Shown: piece after piece, positions 1 to 8,280 of the stretch
How the letters are laid out: the number at the start of each line of letters is the position of its first letter
Position numbering within the stretch: the stretch's first letter is position 1
NCBI RefSeq assembly: GCF_900176505.1
Contig: NZ_FWYB01000012.1
Location: 50,423 to 114,422 of the forward strand
Origin: Pedobacter nyackensis
GTDB taxonomy: Bacteria; Bacteroidota; Bacteroidia; Sphingobacteriales; Sphingobacteriaceae
Reading direction: 5' to 3'
DNA length: 64,000 nucleotides
Translations under genes and position numbers: made by a program
The notes under the pieces: generated by a model
What the model saw: the letters and a program-made list of their open reading frames with translations, nothing else
What the model was told of the DNA's origin: nothing
Database searches by the model: none

Positions 1-127
1 AGGCAAACTGGAAGGACGCCATGAAGAGGCTTTGGAAATTGCACGTGAACTCAAAAAAGAAGGGCTGGCTATTGATTTCATTGCTAAAACCACCAAACTG
101 TCTATCAAGGAAATTGAGGTTTTATAG
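1..127 (+). CDS. Rpn-family nuclease (PD-(D/E)XK 'transposase'), C-terminal end only
   Basis: The open frame enters from the window edge and stops at 125-127. The visible 41 residues are a charged helix ending in the motif TKLSIKEIEVL. The same C-terminal tail closes the two complete Rpn-family genes at 20062 (GLSIEEIQIL) and 26614 (ELSIEEIEVL). Proteins of this family have an N-terminal PD-(D/E)XK nuclease core and a variable, charged, low-complexity C-terminus; characterised Rpn proteins promote RecA-independent recombination. Only the tail is seen, so whether the gene is intact cannot be judged. Family call from the tail is fairly safe; cellular role is unknown. Confidence 0.75.
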   Translation, partial: GKLEGRHEEALEIARELKKEGLAIDFIAKTTKLSIKEIEVL

Positions 128-181
128 TTTATAATAGAATATTCTAAACACCCATTGAACGAAAACAGGCTGCTTTTCTGT

Positions 182-1834
182 CTAAATCTTAATTTTTACA
201 TCCTTAAATAGGAAGAGATTGTCGCTTATCCTGAGGGCTTTCTTACTGGCGGTTGTGACATTCCTGAGAATAACCTCCCTGGTTTTAACATAGGGGAACT
301 TTTCCTGGTAGGTGTTGTTTGTCATTTGCGGATTGAAATTGGCGAAAATAGTAGGACCCAGATAATTATCCGGATGTTTAGCATCGTCAATCCGAAGGTT
401 TTCAATGGTGATCCGTTCTGGCATATAGCAGGTATAGCCGAAATTATGCTGACCTGAATAAGATCCGCTGATCAGGGAAGCAGCAACAGATTTGCCGCCT
501 GCCGGCACAAAGACACAGTTACGGATCAGCAGTTCTCCTTGCCATGTACTGCCGTAGTCGGAGCGCAGGTTAACAAAACTCCGTCCGCGGACGGTGGAAT
601 TTTCGATGGTCAGGAGTCCGCTGCCAATGGCATTGATTCCCATGTGTCCGAGGGTCGAGTTGCGGATGGTGGCATTGGCAACCCCCTGGTGGGCATCAAA
701 CCGGGAGAGCGTACAATGATCATAAAGTAGATTTTTGCAAAAGTTTGAGCTCAAAATCCCCCAGTACTTGCTGTCGTCGATGTCATTGGTTTGGCTGCAA
801 TTCAGAAAAGATATGTTAACCGCGCGGTTGGCAGAAAGGTCGTACGTACCCAATGAGACAGGCTTACCCGCCCTGCCAGTGGTGGTATAGGTCTTGTGTC
901 CGGTTAAGACGGTGTTTTTTACAGTTACATAGGCGCAGTTACCGATGTTGAGAAAGCCTCCATATGGCGCACCATGGTCCCCCTCACCCTTGATGTAGTG
1001 TTGCAACCCCTCAACCAGCACATGGGACCGTCTGATCGCGATGCCCCGGTTATAATAGATAGACTTTGATTCGGCTTGATTGGCAATTGTGGTGAAACGG
1101 CCTCCGCTGATCTTCAGCAGATTTTTATCGATGGGCAGCGCAGTAATTTCCGTAATCTGTTCAAAATCCCAGATGATTGGGGCGTTCATATCCACTTTGC
1201 CGTTTTTATCGACAATAAAGATGTCGGTTTGAGAAGAACCATCGTTTAGGTTTAGCCCAAACCGGATGTATTGTTTTACGTTGGAATTTGTTACCGTGAT
1301 TAAACAGGGACCTGGTAATGACAGCTCGATTTTTTGCTGGTTCCGCTTAAGTGAGGATATCTTTTCCAGTTTAATGGGTTTCAAGCCTGAACTTACCGTG
1401 AAAACAGAAGCATTGCGGTTTTTTACTTCAGTATCATCGATAATGAAAACTGCCGTTCCGAAATCAGTGTCGGTTTGGATAACCGCTGTGCGCTCCTTCC
1501 CTCCAATATAGTAAGTGGCTCCAGCATCTGCTTTAACCAGAAGGCCGTGCAGGTTGGCAAATGCATGGGTTGCGGCGATCACATCTATGTCATCGGTGGT
1601 TCCATCACCTTTGGCACCCAGGTCACTGTAGCGAACCAACCCGGCAGCTTTAAACTTAAGTACATCTTTTGGCGATACATTGACAATCAATTCCTGCTTA
1701 TCGTTGGTGTATACCTGGGTTTTCTGCTCTAGGGATGTGACCATTACATTATTTTCGAGCGGGGCTTTATGCTGTGCCTGGGTTGTCAATACACAGTTTA
1801 AGAAGAAAAACATCAGGAATATATACTTCATCAT
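182..1834 (-). CDS. secreted right-handed beta-helix protein (pectate lyase 3-like)
   Basis: The 550-aa product starts with a hydrophobic signal peptide (about residues 2-20, ending TTQA before QHKAP), so it is exported. Residues 69-82 carry the YSDLGAKGDGTTDD motif, the hallmark of the pectate-lyase-3/GH28-like/phage tailspike beta-helix start. The rest is rich in short Asn/Gly repeats typical of helix rungs (for example ISFLNCSQTND, ATIRNSTLGHMGINAIGSG). Such proteins bind or cleave acidic polysaccharides, but no catalytic residues could be assigned, so lyase, hydrolase or binding function stays open. Met2 at 1831 is an equally possible start. It stands alone, convergent with the Rpn gene tail and divergent from the phosphoesterase. 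Confidence 0.8.
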   Translation of the reverse strand: MMKYIFLMFFFLNCVLTTQAQHKAPLENNVMVTSLEQKTQVYTNDKQELIVNVSPKDVLKFKAAGLVRYSDLGAKGDGTTDDIDVIAATHAFANLHGLLVKADAGATYYIGGKERTAVIQTDTDFGTAVFIIDDTEVKNRNASVFTVSSGLKPIKLEKISSLKRNQQKIELSLPGPCLITVTNSNVKQYIRFGLNLNDGSSQTDIFIVDKNGKVDMNAPIIWDFEQITEITALPIDKNLLKISGGRFTTIANQAESKSIYYNRGIAIRRSHVLVEGLQHYIKGEGDHGAPYGGFLNIGNCAYVTVKNTVLTGHKTYTTTGRAGKPVSLGTYDLSANRAVNISFLNCSQTNDIDDSKYWGILSSNFCKNLLYDHCTLSRFDAHQGVANATIRNSTLGHMGINAIGSGLLTIENSTVRGRSFVNLRSDYGSTWQGELLIRNCVFVPAGGKSVAASLISGSYSGQHNFGYTCYMPERITIENLRIDDAKHPDNYLGPTIFANFNPQMTNNTYQEKFPYVKTREVILRNVTTASKKALRISDNLFLFKDVKIKI

Positions 1835-2044
1835 AAGAATTGGTTTGGTCGTTATGAGGTTAAGATATATAAAAACTGGATAGGATAGAAATAAAAAAAG
1901 GCCCGTAGTTGAAGACTGGACTGCTTCCTTATGGCTACTCCTAATATAATGGACATAAACCCATTCTATTTAGCTGCTTGTTTTTTGCTTAATTTAGGTT
2001 AAATTTTAATTCCTGATATAAAGGGATCAACAATATAACCCTAA

Positions 2045-2968
2045 ATGAAAACTAAAACAGAATTACGGATGGTAAGAACCAATTGCCATAGCTTTATTTT
2101 ATGCTTTTTACTGTTTATCAATGGAATTGCAAAAGGGCAGCAAGCGCAGCCAATAATCCGGTTCGGAGTTATTGCTGATATTCAATATGCAGAGAAGGAA
2201 GATCACGGAAGCCGGTTTTACAGGAACTCAATAGAGAAAATGGATAGCTGCATTATAGGCTTAAATAAAAAGAAATTAGCATTTAATGTGGTGTTTGGCG
2301 ATCTGGTAGATCAAGGCCCCAAGGATCTTAAACCAATAATGGCTCACCTCAGAAAACTTAGAGCAGGGTATAAGAATGTGTTGGGCAATCATGACTATGT
2401 TGATGTGAAAGACAAAGAAATGCTATACAAACAGTTTGATATGCCTGCGCCACACTATGTTTTTGAAAAAGCCAATTGGATGTTTATCGTACTGAACACA
2501 AATGAAGTTTCTGAATATGGCGCAAATGAGAATTCACCATTTTTAAAAGAATGGAGAGATCTTTCAGCTACTTTAAAAAGGGAAGGTAGGAAGAACAGCC
2601 TTCCATGGAACGGAGGGATTAGTTCCATACAACTGAACTGGTTGGAGAACAATTTGAAAAGAGCTCAAAACAAACAGAAAAATGTGCTTGTTTTTACTCA
2701 CCATCCTCTTTATCCCGAAAATGGTTACGAAGCACTTAACAATCGTGAAATACTGCGCGTATTGGAAATGTATCCTAATGTAAAAGGGGTAATTTCCGGG
2801 CATCATCATGAAGGTAATTTTGCCTATTATAATAAGATTCCTTCTATAGTTCTTGAAGGAATGGTAGAGACTTCAAAAGAGAACGCATATGGGGTGGTAG
2901 AACTTTATCCAAATAAGATTGTACTGATCGGTCATGGTAGAATGACATCAAGAACACTTGATTTTTAA
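2045..2968 (+). CDS. secreted metallophosphoesterase, ADPRibase-Mn-like
   Basis: This 307-aa calcineurin-like phosphoesterase has the family metal-binding blocks in order: GVIADIQYAEKED (DxQ rather than DxH), FGDLVDQGP, LGNHDY, FTHHPLY and ISGHHHEG. The DIQYA variant followed by a RFYRNS segment resembles the manganese-dependent ADP-ribose/CDP-alcohol diphosphatase branch, which hydrolyses nucleotide diphosphates. A hydrophobic stretch near residues 16-31 ending GIAKGQQAQ looks like a signal peptide, placing it in the periplasm. The internal Met9 (2069) would give a more usual signal peptide and is a plausible real start. Substrate is inferred from family motifs only. Confidence 0.85.
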   Translation: MKTKTELRMVRTNCHSFILCFLLFINGIAKGQQAQPIIRFGVIADIQYAEKEDHGSRFYRNSIEKMDSCIIGLNKKKLAFNVVFGDLVDQGPKDLKPIMAHLRKLRAGYKNVLGNHDYVDVKDKEMLYKQFDMPAPHYVFEKANWMFIVLNTNEVSEYGANENSPFLKEWRDLSATLKREGRKNSLPWNGGISSIQLNWLENNLKRAQNKQKNVLVFTHHPLYPENGYEALNNREILRVLEMYPNVKGVISGHHHEGNFAYYNKIPSIVLEGMVETSKENAYGVVELYPNKIVLIGHGRMTSRTLDF

Positions 2969-3314
2969 TTTCATTTCTGCGTTAACTATTTCAATATATC
3001 AACTGTATGGCCAAGTGCCTCACAGCTTGTTGGGCAAAATCATGGGCTTTTTAATGAAAATATATTAATTGCAGAAATAATATTGTTTATATCAAATTTA
3101 CCTATTATCTTCACTGTTGCTGTAGACCAGAATAGAATAGACTTGTGCAATGTAGCAATTTGGGATGTTCCTAATGCCGCTTATGAATTAACTTTTGAAG
3201 AATTAGTTGCAATTGAATTACCTTTTCCTTTTGTAGCTTACAATGGAAAGGCAAGCTTATGGCGATGTCGGAAATTAATGTTCATTGCAGTAATAAATTA
3301 ACCCTTTATTAAAT
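2969..3314. other. 346-bp intergenic stretch, no supported gene
   Basis: AT-rich spacer between two co-directional genes. A TTG-started open frame of 72 codons (3083-3301) is present, but it has no ATG start, no recognisable motif and no clear promoter. It may be chance or a worn gene remnant. No hairpin terminator or consensus promoter was found. Confidence 0.5.
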
Positions 3315-4694
3315 ATGAAACAAACAATTTTTTTATACGTCTTTACCTTCTTCTGTTGCAGTGTTTATGCTCAGAATACGGGGATAACTTTTAAGTCTTC
3401 AGATCCAGCATTAGAAACGGCATTTGTCAGGGCAAAAGAAATGGCGTTAAGCTATAAAGGAAAACCCGGAGATCCGGTGGGGCCATGGTATGAATCGGCA
3501 TTGCCGCCACGCTCTGCGTTTTGCATGCGTGATGTATCACATCAGAGCATTGCTGGCGAGGTGTTGGGCCTCAATAAGGAGAACAAGAATATGTTTCGGA
3601 TTTTTGTTAAAGGGATCTCTGCCTCAAAGGACTGGTGTTCTTTTTGGGAAATGAACCATCTGGGTAAACCAGCTGTGGAGGATTACCGAAATGACCAGGC
3701 ATTTTGGTATAATTTAAATGCAAATTTCGACCTGCTAACTGCCTGCTGGAAAATGTATTTGTGGACTGGTGACGAAGAGTATATTAAGGGGGCTGATTTT
3801 GCCAACTTTCAGGAGAAGTCTGTAACCAGTTTTATTGACAGCTGGGTGTTACAGGCAGATTCGCTCCTGAGCAGACCGACTCATCCAAATGCGCCGGTCC
3901 CTTTTAATGTGAATGATAGTTTTCATAGGTGCCGGGGTTTACCTTCTTATTCAGAAGGGGTTCCTAATATTAAAATGGGAGTGGATTTGGTTGCAGCAAT
4001 ATACAGCGGTTTAACTTCATATGCTCATATATTGGACGTAAAAGGACAGTCTAAAAAGGCAAAATCGTACAGAGAAAAGGCTGCGACTTACCAGAAAAAC
4101 ATTGATGCTTTTTGGTGGAATAATGCTACTTCGCGCTATAATACTTTCTATTCCGATAACCACAAATTTGGTCTGGATGAAGGCGAAACATTTTTATTAT
4201 GGTTTGATGCCTTGAAAGATGGGGAGAGAAAAGAAAAGACGATACAGCATTTGCTAGCCAACAAATGGAATGTTGAAAACTTGTCTTATTTTCCGTTGAT
4301 TATGTATCAGAATGGACAAGCGGAAAGAGCCTATGATTATATGCTACATTTAACAGATGTTTCTACGAAAAGAAGAGCATACCCTGAAGTATCTTTTGGT
4401 GTGGTTAAGGGATTTGTAGAAGGGTTAATGGGACTGGAAGCCGATGCCAGATTTAATCGGATAGCTACTTTGTATCGCGGTAAAACAGAAAGTACCTCAG
4501 AGGTTAAGGATGTACCAGTGCTGAAAACGTTAATCACCATAAAGCATGAAGGGAATAAAAGATCCAGACTAATCAATAATGGAAATAAGAAAGTCCTTTG
4601 GCAGCCGAGGTTTATAGATAATCAAGGGAAACTGATTATTAAACCTGTAGTTTGGGTGCAGCCGAAAGCCTCAAAAGAAATCACTCGCGTATAA
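3315..4694 (+). CDS. secreted six-hairpin glycosidase-like protein
   Basis: The 459-aa product has a clear signal peptide (hydrophobic residues 4-18, cleavage after VYA). The body is rich in Trp/Tyr-containing helical hairpins (WYESALPPRSAFCMRDVSHQ, WSFWEMNHLG-like, AFWYNLNANFDLLTACWKMYLWTGD, LLWFDALKDGE) that resemble an alpha/alpha six-hairpin barrel as in rhamnosidases, glucoamylases and trehalases. MRDVSHQ resembles the substrate-proximal RD motif of such enzymes. A short C-terminal segment after residue 400 looks like a beta domain. A periplasmic glycan hydrolase is inferred; the GH family and substrate could not be named. No glycan operon partner is adjacent. Confidence 0.7.
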   Translation: MKQTIFLYVFTFFCCSVYAQNTGITFKSSDPALETAFVRAKEMALSYKGKPGDPVGPWYESALPPRSAFCMRDVSHQSIAGEVLGLNKENKNMFRIFVKGISASKDWCSFWEMNHLGKPAVEDYRNDQAFWYNLNANFDLLTACWKMYLWTGDEEYIKGADFANFQEKSVTSFIDSWVLQADSLLSRPTHPNAPVPFNVNDSFHRCRGLPSYSEGVPNIKMGVDLVAAIYSGLTSYAHILDVKGQSKKAKSYREKAATYQKNIDAFWWNNATSRYNTFYSDNHKFGLDEGETFLLWFDALKDGERKEKTIQHLLANKWNVENLSYFPLIMYQNGQAERAYDYMLHLTDVSTKRRAYPEVSFGVVKGFVEGLMGLEADARFNRIATLYRGKTESTSEVKDVPVLKTLITIKHEGNKRSRLINNGNKKVLWQPRFIDNQGKLIIKPVVWVQPKASKEITRV

Positions 4695-4885
4695 TTTAGG
4701 CTTGGCAAATGTAGGTAACATCTTTCCAGTAAATAAGATTCTACTCCTTATTTCAAAGATGAAGAATGAAATACTCATATGTAAGTATTTTTAATAGTCG
4801 ATTTCTGATTATTTTTTTTTTAAAAAAGTCCTTAATATTTTGTAATATTGTGTCAGTCAATATCATATAAACTAACCTCTCCAGT

Positions 4886-5020
4886 ATGAAGAAATTCAAG
4901 AACAGTGCACTTGTTCGTAAAAAGCTGATTACCCAGGCTTTTAATCAGCTCTTATCTGATGATAAAAGTGTTCTCACTGAGCAGGCTTCGCAGGAAACTT
5001 CAGGAGGAGGCACGAAATAA
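4886..5020 (+). CDS. small peptide of 44 aa, possible precursor peptide
   Basis: ATG at 4886 opens a 44-codon frame. The N-terminal half is basic (KKFKNSALVRKKLI), then comes an acidic/Gln-rich segment and a small-residue tail ending SGGGTK. Only 45 nt separate it from the 145-aa gene at 5066, on the same strand, so the two are probably cotranscribed. The leader-like N-terminus and short Ser/Thr/Gly tail recall Bacteroidota ribosomal-peptide precursors, but no modifying enzyme or transporter is nearby and the tail has no Cys, so that reading is weak. It could also be a small regulatory or structural peptide. Confidence 0.5.
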   Translation: MKKFKNSALVRKKLITQAFNQLLSDDKSVLTEQASQETSGGGTK

Positions 5021-5065
5021 CAGCAAAATCAATTATCGCAACCAACTAATAAAAAAAACGCTTTT

Positions 5066-5503
5066 ATGAATAAATTAATTACTTACCTCGAGGCTATAGC
5101 TGCAAGTAAAGTGAATGAGTTGTCGGATACTTACTATTTTCGCAAATTTGAGAGCGTAAATCGAAAAGAATACCAGCATTTTGTTCCGATCCTATGTGAA
5201 TATATTACTTACGAAAGGAATTGCGTGGCTAGGTTTACAGCATATGATGCTTTGGCGATGATCCTTTTACCCGATTCGGGAAATGGGGTGATTGACTTTT
5301 TGATAGACAGACTGGCATCAGGATTAGATTATGAACTGGATATTCTTCGTATTATCAGTGAATTAAAAATTCCACAGGACACAAATCTTGAACCATTAGA
5401 GGAGATACTGCTTGGCAATAATGAGCGAAGTAAGAAATTGGTACGTATGGTTCTTAGCAGAGTTGAACAGGGAGAACTTTTAGAATGTATCCCCATACAC
5501 TAA
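5066..5503 (+). CDS. uncharacterised 145-aa helical protein
   Basis: Not recognised. The sequence is almost entirely helical, with amphipathic repeats such as VPILCEYITYERNCVARFTAYDAL and IDFLIDRLAS, giving a HEAT/ARM-like impression. No signal peptide or membrane segment. It lies 45 nt after the 44-aa peptide gene and is convergent with the exporter gene at 5570. Its last codons overlap a sequence that, in another frame, encodes the tail motif of an Rpn-family protein (5499-5534). The present stop may therefore have been created by a recombination event that joined this gene to an Rpn remnant. Confidence 0.6.
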   Translation: MNKLITYLEAIAASKVNELSDTYYFRKFESVNRKEYQHFVPILCEYITYERNCVARFTAYDALAMILLPDSGNGVIDFLIDRLASGLDYELDILRIISELKIPQDTNLEPLEEILLGNNERSKKLVRMVLSRVEQGELLECIPIH

Positions 5504-5534
5504 ACTTTCTATAGAAGAAATCGAATCCCTATAA
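5499..5534 (+). pseudogene. relic of an Rpn-family gene 3' end
   Basis: Read in the frame that starts at 5499, the DNA encodes TKLSIEEIESL and a stop. That matches TKLSIKEIEVL at the end of the Rpn fragment at 1-127 in 9 of 11 residues, and the tails of the two complete Rpn genes nearly as well. No other part of an Rpn gene precedes it; the upstream sequence is the unrelated 145-aa gene, which ends inside it at 5503. It is best explained as the leftover end of a deleted Rpn gene. Confidence 0.6.
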
Positions 5535-5569
5535 ACCCCAGCTTTATAAATTTACTCATCTTCCCCCTG

Positions 5570-6826
5570 TTATCCAAAAAGTAAAAACGCGATGATTAGC
5601 GTAACAATGACATTAAAGCCTTGTGCAATTAAAAAGGCATAAAATGGCTTCTTACTGTTCCTACCAAACAAATCGGCAAAGTTGGTTTCCAGGCCGATGC
5701 TGGTAAATGCCAGTGCAAACCAAAGCCCCTGTAAATTCTTTAAGCTGCCTTTAATTTCCCCATTCACTGTTGCCGGAATAAAGAAAGAGAAAAGGAGCGA
5801 AGCCGCAATAAAACCAATTACAAATTTAGGGAAGCGCTCCCAGATCACCTTAAGCGTAGGCTTCGCTGCTTTGTCTTTTCCTGCCGGATGCTGTGTGTAG
5901 GTCCAGTAAACGGAGATCGCGAAGGCCGCAATTCCCAATAGTACATTCTGCGAAAACTTGACGATGGTGCTGATCTTTAAAGCTTCTTCGCCAACCAGAC
6001 TGCCTGAGGCCACAACGGCTCCGGTGGTATCAATGCTGCCTCCCAGCCATGCGCCGGTAACGGTCTGCGGAAAATGAAAGTAAGCTGCAATATAAGGCAT
6101 GAAGATCATCATCGGGATAGCCGTGATGAGCACCATCGAGATCACGTAGGACAGTTTTTTTGAATCACCCTTAATTGCCCCTGAAGTGGCAATTGCTGCC
6201 GATACCCCGCAAATGGAAACCGCACTGGAGATCATCATGGTCAACTCCTCATCTATCTTTAATTTTTTACACACCCAGAAAGCAAAATACCATACAGAAA
6301 GTACAACGGCCAGGGCCTGTATCAAACCCAGAGAACCAGCTTTTAATACGTCTGAGAAGATGACACCCGTACCCAGCAATACCAGTCCGATCTTCACAAA
6401 CAACTCGGTTGATAAGGATGATTTGAACCATTCTGGTAAGCGGAAGAAATTGCTGATCGCCAATCCAATGGCTAGGCTAAAGATCACAGCTTCCAGGTTT
6501 AAGGCTTTGACCTGGCTATTGCCAGCCATGATGAGTGCGATGATGGTCAGCACATATACGGCAGGAAAAGTTAGTACCGCACTTTTTACTGATTTTCCGG
6601 TTAAAAAAGCCCCCAGTGCGGCAATGATGATAACAAAGATGAACTGTAGCCCGATATAGCCGAGGTTAGTTGGGGTGACTACTGTATTATAAAGATCGTC
6701 TGCATTTTCCCAGTTGAATTGGGGAACTGGTAATAGAAGTCCGGATAGTGATAAAATAATAGTGACTGCGCCGAGTATTACGACAACCCAGTCTTCATGA
6801 ATGCTTAATTTATTGGTTGCTGACAT
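5570..6826 (-). CDS. YeiH-family (UPF0324) putative sulfate exporter
   Basis: The 418-aa protein is an integral membrane protein with about ten or eleven hydrophobic segments. It has the conserved blocks of the YeiH/Cons_hypoth698 family: SLAIGLAISNFF, KIGLVLLGTGVIF, SAVSICGVSAAIATSGAI, GAWLGGSIDTTGAVVASG and FALAFTSIGLETNF. Family members are annotated as putative sulfate exporters because they sit with sulfur genes, but transport has been shown for few. It is the last gene of the susC-led operon, 20 nt after the flavoprotein. Its sulfur association fits the cysteine-codon leader at the operon front, and it may remove sulfate or sulfite released from an imported compound. Confidence 0.85.
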   Translation of the reverse strand: MSATNKLSIHEDWVVVILGAVTIILSLSGLLLPVPQFNWENADDLYNTVVTPTNLGYIGLQFIFVIIIAALGAFLTGKSVKSAVLTFPAVYVLTIIALIMAGNSQVKALNLEAVIFSLAIGLAISNFFRLPEWFKSSLSTELFVKIGLVLLGTGVIFSDVLKAGSLGLIQALAVVLSVWYFAFWVCKKLKIDEELTMMISSAVSICGVSAAIATSGAIKGDSKKLSYVISMVLITAIPMMIFMPYIAAYFHFPQTVTGAWLGGSIDTTGAVVASGSLVGEEALKISTIVKFSQNVLLGIAAFAISVYWTYTQHPAGKDKAAKPTLKVIWERFPKFVIGFIAASLLFSFFIPATVNGEIKGSLKNLQGLWFALAFTSIGLETNFADLFGRNSKKPFYAFLIAQGFNVIVTLIIAFLLFG

Positions 6827-6846
6827 TGATGTTTAGATGTGTGTGT

Positions 6847-8280
6847 TTAAATGTTAATGGAAAATATATCTTTTAGTGCACGTTTGGCAGCATGGTAACC
6901 ACACATGCCGTGTACGCCTCCGCCCGGAGGCGTGGAAGAGGAGCAGAGATAAAGACCCTTTGCCGAGGTCCGATAGGGAGAGCTTCTTAAAGCTGGACGG
7001 GTAAAGATCTGCCCCAGGTCAATTACGCCGCCGTTTATGTCTCCACCTATATAATTTGGATTGTAGGCTTCGACCTGCGCAGTGTTCATGGTATGTTTGG
7101 CAAGGATCCTTTCCTTGAAACCCGGTGCAAAACGTTCTACCTGGTTTTCAATAGCCCCCGTCATGTCTTTTACAGATCCATTTGGCACATGGCAGTAGGC
7201 CCATGCGGTATGTTTTCCTTCGGGCGCCCTCGTGGAATCAAATAAACTTTGCTGGGCAAGCAATACAAAGGGTTTTTCTGCATGTTTGCCCTGCCAGCTC
7301 AGCTTCTCGGACAAGGTGATTTCTTGAATCGTATTGCCGATATGTACGATGCCCGCTTGTCTGGCCTGCGGCGCAGTAAATGGGATCGGGCCATCTAACG
7401 CCCAGTCGACCTTAAAAACCCCCATGCCATAGCGGTACCTTTCCAGCTGCCACTTGTAAATGGAAGAGAATTTATGACCGGCAATCTGTAGCAACTGTTT
7501 GGGTGTGATATCGAAAAATATGGTTTTGGAACTGGGCAGTTCATCCAAAGATTTGATAAAACGCCCTGTCTCAATTCTGCCGCCTATCGAAATAAAATAG
7601 GAAGACAAGGCATTGGCTATTTTCTTAGATCCGCCTGTAGGAATGGGCCAGCCCTTTAAATGTGCTGCTGCCATGAGCACCAGGCCAATTGCAGAAGTAC
7701 TTAGATTAGATAAGGGCTGTATCGAATGGGCAGCCATCCCAGCCCATAGGCCTTTTGCTGCTTTTGTTTTAAAACGTTTGGCCAAAAAAGAAGCAGAAGT
7801 AAGCGCATTCAGCCCAAATTTAGCCATGGCAATGGGATGCTCAGGGAAGTGTAAAGGACCTAAAACATCGGATGCGATATTTGGCCAGTCCCTAACCAGC
7901 GGTTTCATCAGTTTGAGGTAAGCCCGCTCATCATCACCAAGTAAGCTTGCGGTTTCTTCCAGCGAGCTGCCCAGGACTGCCGCTGTCCCATCATCAAAAG
8001 GATGCGCTGCAGCCAGGTCCGGAAATTCATAGATTAAGCCATGGTCCTGAAGGGGAAGGGTATTAAAAAACGGAGAACCGATGGCAAGGGGATGAACGGC
8101 AGAACAAACATCGTGGATAAAACCCGGCAAGGTTAATTCGGCAGAGCGCAGCCCGCCACCAATCTCAGCCTTCCCTTCAATGATCAATACCGATAAACCC
8201 TGCTGCTGCAAGGCAATGGCGGCTGCCAGCCCATTAGGACCGGAACCTACAACTACTGCGTCAAAATCTGTTCTGTTCAA
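6847..8280 (-). CDS. FAD-dependent oxidoreductase, phytoene desaturase-like
   Basis: The 477-aa protein opens with a Rossmann dinucleotide site, VVVGSGPNGLAAA (Gly12, Gly14, Gly17), followed by IIEGKAEIGGGLRS. This is the N-terminal signature of the CrtI/phytoene dehydrogenase-like and amine oxidase flavoproteins. The C-terminal LYLCSSSTPPGGGVHGMCGYHAA block is the matching FAD-binding closing motif. There is no signal peptide. It overlaps the preceding DoxX-like gene by 20 nt, so translation is probably coupled. There is no carotenoid gene nearby, and the substrate is unknown; with DoxX and YeiH neighbours, an oxidation of a sulfur-containing or lipid-like compound is a reasonable guess only. 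Confidence 0.85.
   Translation of the reverse strand: MNRTDFDAVVVGSGPNGLAAAIALQQQGLSVLIIEGKAEIGGGLRSAELTLPGFIHDVCSAVHPLAIGSPFFNTLPLQDHGLIYEFPDLAAAHPFDDGTAAVLGSSLEETASLLGDDERAYLKLMKPLVRDWPNIASDVLGPLHFPEHPIAMAKFGLNALTSASFLAKRFKTKAAKGLWAGMAAHSIQPLSNLSTSAIGLVLMAAAHLKGWPIPTGGSKKIANALSSYFISIGGRIETGRFIKSLDELPSSKTIFFDITPKQLLQIAGHKFSSIYKWQLERYRYGMGVFKVDWALDGPIPFTAPQARQAGIVHIGNTIQEITLSEKLSWQGKHAEKPFVLLAQQSLFDSTRAPEGKHTAWAYCHVPNGSVKDMTGAIENQVERFAPGFKERILAKHTMNTAQVEAYNPNYIGGDINGGVIDLGQIFTRPALRSSPYRTSAKGLYLCSSSTPPGGGVHGMCGYHAAKRALKDIFSINI

Noticed and set aside
3083..3301. 72-codon open frame between the phosphoesterase and glycosidase genes
   Set aside because: It starts with TTG, has no motif, no clear promoter, and the composition resembles the spacer.
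6847..8280. Carotenoid biosynthesis gene
   Set aside because: Only the flavoprotein fold is shared; no phytoene synthase or cyclase is nearby and the operon context is different.
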